Source of the DNA: a virus
Length of the DNA: 25,034 bases
Reading direction: 5' to 3' (one strand)
IMG/VR virus record: IMGVR_UViG_3300035701_000273
Location: 1-25,034 of that record
Shown: positions 21,593 through 25,034 of the stretch, piece after piece
Numbering within the stretch: position 1 is the stretch's first letter
Layout of the letters: every line of letters starts with the position of its first letter
Program-made: the position numbers and the translations under genes
The notes under the pieces: generated by a model
Databases searched by the model: none
Seen by the model: the letters and a program-made list of their open reading frames with translations, nothing else
What the model was told of the DNA's origin: nothing

Positions 21593-21706
21593 TGCAGGTG
21601 AATGTGATAATAAATGCTTCTCTTTGAGTCTTCGCCCCAAGGAGATCTCCATCTCTGTGGGGCCATCTCCATGCACCCGGATGGGGTCCCCCTTTCAGGT
21701 GGGGGG

Positions 21707-22036
21707 TCACACTGAGCTCCCCGCGGTGGCCCTCCAGGCGAACACATCCGGGAACCTGGTCGGGTCGAAGGGGATTCTCTCGTGGAGGTCCACGCACTTC
21801 ACGATCGCAGCCTGCGCGATCCGCCCGATGAGGTATTTGGCGGCCTTGCTGGAGCCCGCATTGGGAAGTTGTTCCCGGGATACCATGATCTTCTCCCCCA
21901 CGAGCTGCCCCTCGTAGTAGAACCACATCTCCCGGGCGTCATAGTGGACCTCCCAGGGACCGAGGCGGATCCTCGTGATGGGTCTCCTCCGGAGTCTGTA
22001 CTGGGCCCGGTACGCGGGGGTCTGACAACGCATCAT
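21707..22036 (-). CDS. 109-residue basic protein, last gene of the rightmost operon
   Basis: Starts MMRCQTPAYRAQYRLRRRP, strongly basic at the N-terminus, then a mixed alpha/beta body (LGPWEVHYDAREMWFYYEG, AAKYLIGRIAQAAIVKC). The start at 22036 overlaps the stop of the preceding membrane-protein gene (ATGA). The basic N-terminus could bind DNA or RNA. No family recognised. Downstream lies a ~256-bp gene-poor region with microsatellites. Confidence 0.6.
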   Translation of the reverse strand: MMRCQTPAYRAQYRLRRRPITRIRLGPWEVHYDAREMWFYYEGQLVGEKIMVSREQLPNAGSSKAAKYLIGRIAQAAIVKCVDLHERIPFDPTRFPDVFAWRATAGSSV

Positions 22037-22335
22037 ACCATGCTCCCCGTGAGGTTAATACCAAAGTTGAGGCCCGGGGTTTCCCACTCCTTGCAGTTCG
22101 CGGCGATGGACCGGACGAGCTGGTCCCGCTGGGCGTTGGCCTGCTGGATCCCGGTGGTTTCCCCGGCGGTGAAACCTTGATCATAGATCTGCTTAACCGC
22201 GATAACGGTATTATCGGTGGTGACCCGGGCCCCCAAGTAGAAGGCTCCCGCTATGCCTCCAATGAACATCAGGAGGATGATATAGACTTCATACCTCTTC
22301 GCGCCTGTAAGGGCATCATATCTCCCCGTGAGCAT
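22033..22335 (-). CDS. Single-span membrane protein, unknown function
   Basis: 100 residues with one strong TM segment (~17-38: VYIILLMFIGGIAGAFYLGA) after a short basic N-terminus, and a polar ~60-residue C-terminal part with a Cys, probably extracytoplasmic. The Shine-Dalgarno AGGTGA lies 7-8 nt before the ATG. Spanin-like or membrane-anchored anti-defence roles are conceivable, but it lies far from the putative lysis genes. Function not assigned. Confidence 0.6.
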   Translation of the reverse strand: MLTGRYDALTGAKRYEVYIILLMFIGGIAGAFYLGARVTTDNTVIAVKQIYDQGFTAGETTGIQQANAQRDQLVRSIAANCKEWETPGLNFGINLTGSMV

Positions 22336-22341
22336 TTTTAT

Positions 22342-22620
22342 TCACCTTCTGAAGCCGAGGCGGGCCAGTAACCCGGTTCGTCCATCGGCACGATACTGTT
22401 TTTCTCGCTTCTGCTCTTCCTTCGTGATATTAACGAGATTCCTTTCGACCTCCGACTCCTCTGCGACTCGTGCGATATGTTTTCCCTCGACGAACTCACG
22501 GAGTCCTTCGATGAAGTCGCAAGCCCATTTAGTGCATCGCACGACACCATACCTATTCGTCAGTGGACTCCCGCATTTAGGGCAGTCCCCAAGGTCTCGT
22601 TTCTCACCGGCGTTAATCAT
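22342..22620 (-). CDS. 92-residue zinc-ribbon protein
   Basis: The N-terminal zinc ribbon reads DCPKCGSPLTNRYGVVRC with a second Cys-containing half (CTKWACDF), followed by a helical, Glu/Arg-rich C-terminus (EESEVERNLVNITKEEQKR). It probably binds nucleic acid or protein. The GC content around 22400-22560 is slightly lower than neighbours. Shine-Dalgarno GGGGGT precedes the ATG at 22620. Confidence 0.65.
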   Translation of the reverse strand: MINAGEKRDLGDCPKCGSPLTNRYGVVRCTKWACDFIEGLREFVEGKHIARVAEESEVERNLVNITKEEQKREKQYRADGRTGLLARLGFRR

Positions 22621-22641
22621 TGAGAGACCCCCAGGTCCATG

Positions 22642-23130
22642 TCAGCCCTCCATGACGATGATGGGATCCCGTCTCCGGACCACATGGGGGGTCCTGGTGA
22701 TGGCGACCTCGCAGAGGGCCGTTACGGAGTCCTTCCCGGTGAGGGCGTCCGCGACCCCCAGGGGGATCCGGCTCCCGATCTGGTCGATTTCCCTCATGAG
22801 GTCCCGGCGCTGCTGGTCGCAGATCGTCATGAAGTCGTGCGGGTACCGCTCCCTGAAGAGGGGCACGTTGAGGACGCGGTCCATCCTTTCCCTGAACTCA
22901 ATCCGGCAGTACTCATCCTCAAGGGCCCCCACCTGGAGAGCCCGCTCAAGGAACTCCTTGCGGGTCCCCCTGAGGGCCTTCAGGGACGCCTCGAGGGCGA
23001 GGATATGGATATCGATCTGCGCGATCCGCGTCGGGAGGTACGTGTCGTCCTCGGTGACGATCACCGGGAGGGGGAACTCCTCGAGGGACCTCCTCTCCTC
23101 CCCGGGAGTCATGGTGTCGGGATGCTTCAT
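22642..23130 (-). CDS. 162-residue helical protein, unknown function
   Basis: Starts MKHPDTMTPGEERRSLEE at the ATG overlapping the preceding stop (ATGA); a longer frame exists but would overlap the neighbour more deeply. Predominantly helical with a coiled-coil-like central segment (ILALEASLKALRGTRKEF). Soluble, acidic/basic mixed. Sits in the rightmost operon next to the MazG-like gene. No family recognised. Confidence 0.55.
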   Translation of the reverse strand: MKHPDTMTPGEERRSLEEFPLPVIVTEDDTYLPTRIAQIDIHILALEASLKALRGTRKEFLERALQVGALEDEYCRIEFRERMDRVLNVPLFRERYPHDFMTICDQQRRDLMREIDQIGSRIPLGVADALTGKDSVTALCEVAITRTPHVVRRRDPIIVMEG

Positions 23131-23384
23131 GGAAGCCTCCCCGGGCACTCATTGATCAGGCACATCGCCATCGCCGCCACCTGGAGGGCCTCCCGGTGGA
23201 TCTTGTCGTAGTTCCGGACGGCCTTCCGCTTCTTGATCTCCTCCCAGAGCTCATCCATCTCCTCCAGAAGGACCGCGTACCCCTCGTGGACACTGTTAAA
23301 GGGAGGATGGAGCTGCCGCGCCCTGAGAGCCTCATGGCAAGCGGCGATCCCGATCACGGAGATCTCCTCGGTTCTGTTAGACAT
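23127..23384 (-). CDS. MazG-like / NTP-pyrophosphatase-like protein
   Basis: 85 residues from the ATG at 23384. Shows the MazG-like helix pair pattern: HEGYAVLLEEMDELWEEIKK (acidic EExxE-type metal-binding helix, ~33-52) and REALQVAAMAMCLINEC (64-80), the second helix of all-alpha NTP pyrophosphohydrolases. Such viral proteins are thought to adjust nucleotide or (p)ppGpp pools during infection. Shorter than typical full MazG. Real start is chosen over an upstream in-frame ATG because it avoids most of the overlap with the preceding gene. Confidence 0.65.
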   Translation of the reverse strand: MSNRTEEISVIGIAACHEALRARQLHPPFNSVHEGYAVLLEEMDELWEEIKKRKAVRNYDKIHREALQVAAMAMCLINECPGRLP

Positions 23385-23385
23385 G

Positions 23386-23565
23386 TCAATCGAACCTCCT
23401 CCCAATGTCCAGGAGGAGCTCCCCGAGGAGGATGATGTCCTGCTTGGGATGCCCCTCGGTGATCATCTTCTCCGCGATCCCCTGGGCCTTGCCCATCATG
23501 GAGAGGACGTGACGGTTTCGCTCCTTCCAGGCTTTCTTCTGCTGGGTCTTCTCTTCGGGTGTCAT
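23386..23565 (-). CDS. 59-residue helical protein, unknown function
   Basis: Starts MTPEEKTQQKKAWKERNRH, a basic/acidic helical protein with a C-terminal hydrophobic helix (QDIILLGELLLDIGRRF). The ATG at 23565 overlaps the preceding stop (ATGA); the upstream in-frame region is part of the adjacent gene. It ends 1 nt before the MazG-like start, so the two are probably co-translated. Function unknown. Confidence 0.55.
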   Translation of the reverse strand: MTPEEKTQQKKAWKERNRHVLSMMGKAQGIAEKMITEGHPKQDIILLGELLLDIGRRFD

Positions 23566-23738
23566 GATCTCGCCTCCCCTTCCCTCTTGAGGGCCCTCAG
23601 GCAGCTCGCACACTCGCGATCCCCCTGGCGGGTCCCATTAGGTTCCCCCGTGTACTTCTGCCTCCCGCAGAGGGCCGTCCCGTTCCGGATATAGTGGGCG
23701 ACGGTCCAGCCCCACCTTCGGTGCCATCCCTCGCTCAT
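23562..23738 (-). CDS. 58-residue zinc-finger-like protein
   Basis: Starts MSEGWHRRWGWTVAHYIR with a Shine-Dalgarno GGGAGA about 5 nt upstream; an in-frame GTG further upstream is less likely. A His (AHYI), CGR and RECASCLR provide ligands for a small zinc site, a pattern seen in several viral mini-proteins. Coupled to the next gene by ATGA. Function unknown. Confidence 0.6.
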   Translation of the reverse strand: MSEGWHRRWGWTVAHYIRNGTALCGRQKYTGEPNGTRQGDRECASCLRALKREGEARS

Positions 23739-23881
23739 GGTTCTCCCTGATGGATATCGCACATACCAAGATGCAAAGGCAGATCCGCACTCATCGTCAC
23801 AGGCACCTTGACGCTGATGACAAAGTACTGCCCGGAGTTGCGGAGATCCTCAATCAACCCAGAGATTATGCGTTCGGTCAT
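23735..23881 (-). CDS. 48-residue protein, unknown function
   Basis: Starts MTERIISGLIEDLRNSGQYF, an amphipathic helix followed by a strand-like FVISVKVPVTM and a short polar end. It overlaps the preceding gene by ATGA and the following gene likewise, and its codon composition is slightly less GC-rich than neighbours. Coupled membership in the operon supports it being real. No family recognised. Confidence 0.6.
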   Translation of the reverse strand: MTERIISGLIEDLRNSGQYFVISVKVPVTMSADLPLHLGMCDIHQGEP

Positions 23882-24366
23882 GAGGACCTCCAAACCCAGT
23901 TCTCCAGAGAGCCAGCCTTCGCATAGAGATCATCGATGGGCACCTTCCCATTGATGACGAGTTCGACCGCCGCCGTCAGGCAAGTCTGGCGGACGCTAAG
24001 CTGATCTTTGTTGGGTGGCATTAGGGGTTTCCCCGGGGCCTCCCTAAGAGGACCCGTTTCGGCCTTCCCGGGGCCTCCCTGGGGGGATGTCCCCACAGAC
24101 CCCCCTGCGGCTGCTGGCGCCCCTACCTTGCCCGCCCGGGGGGGAGATACGGTCGATGTGGGTGGCTCCCATCCCTCTGGAGGCGTCCAGGGAAAGATCG
24201 CGGAGAACTCCCCCTTCTTAGGGAGGACGATCCGGGCCCCATCTCCGGGCTGGTACTCCTTGAGGTGGAACCTCGCGGTCTCCAGGGCAAAGTAGGGTCT
24301 CTCGTGCCCTTTCAGGTAGAGGTTGTTCCCATCGATGTTCTCGACGATTCCCGTTATCTCGCTCAT
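23878..24366 (-). CDS. OB-like N-terminus with helical C-terminal domain, possible ssDNA-binding protein
   Basis: 162 residues. Residues 1-62 look beta-rich and OB-fold-like (ITGIVENIDGNNLYLKG, GARIVLPKKGEFSAIF). Residues ~65-118 are a Pro/Gly/Ala-rich disordered linker, and ~119-162 form a helical domain (LSVRQTCLTAAVELVINGK, then IDDLYAKAGSLENWV). This domain order resembles some viral ssDNA-binding or accessory replication proteins, whose C-terminal helices contact partners. The assignment is structural guesswork. Coupled to both neighbours by ATGA overlaps. Confidence 0.5.
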   Translation of the reverse strand: MSEITGIVENIDGNNLYLKGHERPYFALETARFHLKEYQPGDGARIVLPKKGEFSAIFPWTPPEGWEPPTSTVSPPRAGKVGAPAAAGGSVGTSPQGGPGKAETGPLREAPGKPLMPPNKDQLSVRQTCLTAAVELVINGKVPIDDLYAKAGSLENWVWRSS

Positions 24367-24632
24367 CCCTTTTTCACCTCCTCGGGTGATGATCCCACCA
24401 TGAGGAGCTGAGCGCGCTCCCGCAGGGTGATCATGGTCTTAATACGTTCCGTGAAGCCCTCGGGGTCGCCGGCGTCCCCGTAGACCTTTATCTTCCCGAA
24501 CTTCTCGGTCCCAATCTCGATGGAGTCCCTGAACTGGGGCCCCTCCTGGGTATGAACGTGCTTCACGATCAGAGAAGGTAAAAGATACTTCCCGAAGATC
24601 GTCGGCGGCTCGGCCTCTGGTGATTCGCCCAT
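24363..24632 (-). CDS. 89-residue protein, unknown function
   Basis: Starts MGESPEAEPPTIFGKYLLPSL; predicted mixed strands and helices (VKHVHTQEGPQFRDSIEI, FGKIKVYGD, ITLRERAQLLMVG). Shine-Dalgarno AAGGGG precedes the ATG. It overlaps the next gene by ATGA. Because it sits directly before the OB-like gene, a replication-linked partner role is possible. No family recognised. Confidence 0.55.
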   Translation of the reverse strand: MGESPEAEPPTIFGKYLLPSLIVKHVHTQEGPQFRDSIEIGTEKFGKIKVYGDAGDPEGFTERIKTMITLRERAQLLMVGSSPEEVKKG

Positions 24633-24659
24633 ACGTTTCCCCTTGTGCTCAAAAAGAGG

Positions 24660-25034
24660 TTAGGCGTCCTTCCGCCTGAAGTGTCCCTTCTCGTCGCGGG
24701 GACCCTTCCCTCTGTGATCCACGGGAGTCTCGCTCCCTTTGCTCTTCTCGGCCTCGGCGGCGTCCGCTTCGGCCTGCCTTGCTGCGACCTCCTCAAGGGC
24801 CTTCCTCTCTCCCTCCGTGGGGATCTCTCCTCCGGTGATCTGGTCCCCCGTGCGGAAGTCGTCGAGGGACTGGTCCTTCCTCTTGGAGATCGTGAACGTG
24901 TACGTGATGACGGTCTGCGTGATGACGATCTCCATCCCTGGCCCGAGTCCCGCGAGGACACTCGACTTGGCGGCCCTCTTGAGCTGGTTCTGGGCGGTCT
25001 CTTGGTGGTCGTTCTGGGCGTCGATGTCGAGGGC
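24660..25034 (-). CDS. Helical protein, incomplete at the right edge
   Basis: The frame stays open from the stop at 24660 to the window edge (124 visible residues), and no stop interrupts the 33 codons upstream of the first internal ATG at 24935. The gene therefore most likely begins beyond the edge. The visible end is Lys/Glu/Ala-rich helix (EEVAARQAEADAAEAEKSKG) with a basic tail (RGKGPRDEKGHFRRKDA). Upstream residues (AQNDHQETAQNQLKRAA) are also helical. A DNA- or scaffold-associated helical protein is possible; function unknown. Confidence 0.55.
   Translation of the reverse strand, partial: ALDIDAQNDHQETAQNQLKRAAKSSVLAGLGPGMEIVITQTVITYTFTISKRKDQSLDDFRTGDQITGGEIPTEGERKALEEVAARQAEADAAEAEKSKGSETPVDHRGKGPRDEKGHFRRKDA

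Noticed and set aside
21447-21652. Two chained short ORFs (45 and 23 codons) with ATGA junctions across the GA repeat
   Set aside because: No Shine-Dalgarno for the first, low-complexity product, and the second contains the TATA box; treated as intergenic.
22617-22637. Seven-codon ORF before the zinc-ribbon gene
   Set aside because: Too short to support, although its stop overlaps the next ATG.
1-25034. tRNA, rRNA, integrase or attachment sites
   Set aside because: No sequence with a convincing tRNA arm set or integrase motif was seen by eye; an automated search (tRNAscan-SE, HMMs) would be decisive.

Overview
This window is a stretch of a tailed virus genome (Caudoviricetes-like), most likely infecting an archaeon. 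Every gene I can support reads leftward on the - strand. The virus call rests on a packaging and head module: small and large terminase, portal, MuF-type head protein, ChaB-like/protease/scaffold fusion, DUF2190-like decoration protein, and the start of an HK97-fold major capsid protein at the left edge. The archaeal call rests on AT-rich, TATA-box-like promoters (TTTAAATATTT, TTATATATATTT, TAAATAAAA, CTTAAATA) in an otherwise GC-rich sequence. Several lie about 25-29 nt upstream of the first start codon of an operon, as expected for leaderless transcripts. T-rich or pyrimidine-rich tracts follow several operon ends. No sequence comparison could be run, so the host group (a euryarchaeon, perhaps methanogen-related) is only a guess.

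Layout in the direction of transcription, right to left. (1) 25034-21707: small, tightly overlapping genes, including an OB-like/helical protein, a MazG-like protein, zinc-binding mini-proteins and a one-TM protein. (2) 21450-15549: a second operon behind its own TATA box, made of accessory and nucleic-acid genes. It holds a nuclease-like zinc protein, a complete adenine-type DNA methyltransferase, two HNH endonucleases, two radical-SAM proteins (one SplB-like, one with a B12-binding-like N-terminus), a PD-(D/E)XK nuclease, a truncated DNA methylase and several Cys-rich mini-proteins. (3) 15368-13695: a possible lysis pair, a small multi-TM holin-like protein and a putative papain-like peptidase. 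(4) 13560-8391: packaging and portal genes, preceded by a mosaic, probably inactive methyltransferase gene. (5) 8394-4478: a MuF protein with a 47-triplet collagen tail, a fibre-like repeat protein and a coiled-coil protein. (6) 4426-3287: two short transcription units of mini-proteins. (7) 3111-1: protease/scaffold, decoration protein, coiled-coil protein and major capsid protein.

Most junctions are 4-nt ATGA overlaps or similarly short overlaps, so translation is probably coupled along each operon. The structural genes follow the usual tailed-virus order (TerS, TerL, portal, MuF, protease/scaffold, decoration, MCP). Fibre-like genes and a mini-protein cassette are inserted between MuF and protease.

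The most unusual items are the mosaic methyltransferase with an embedded LamG-like segment and an AT-rich patch, the MuF-collagen fusion, the multi-domain maturation protein, the pair of radical-SAM genes beside DNA methylase and nuclease genes, and the mini-protein cassette at 3287-4182. No gene-free stretch exceeds about 260 bp. I saw no tRNA, rRNA, CRISPR array or insertion sequence.
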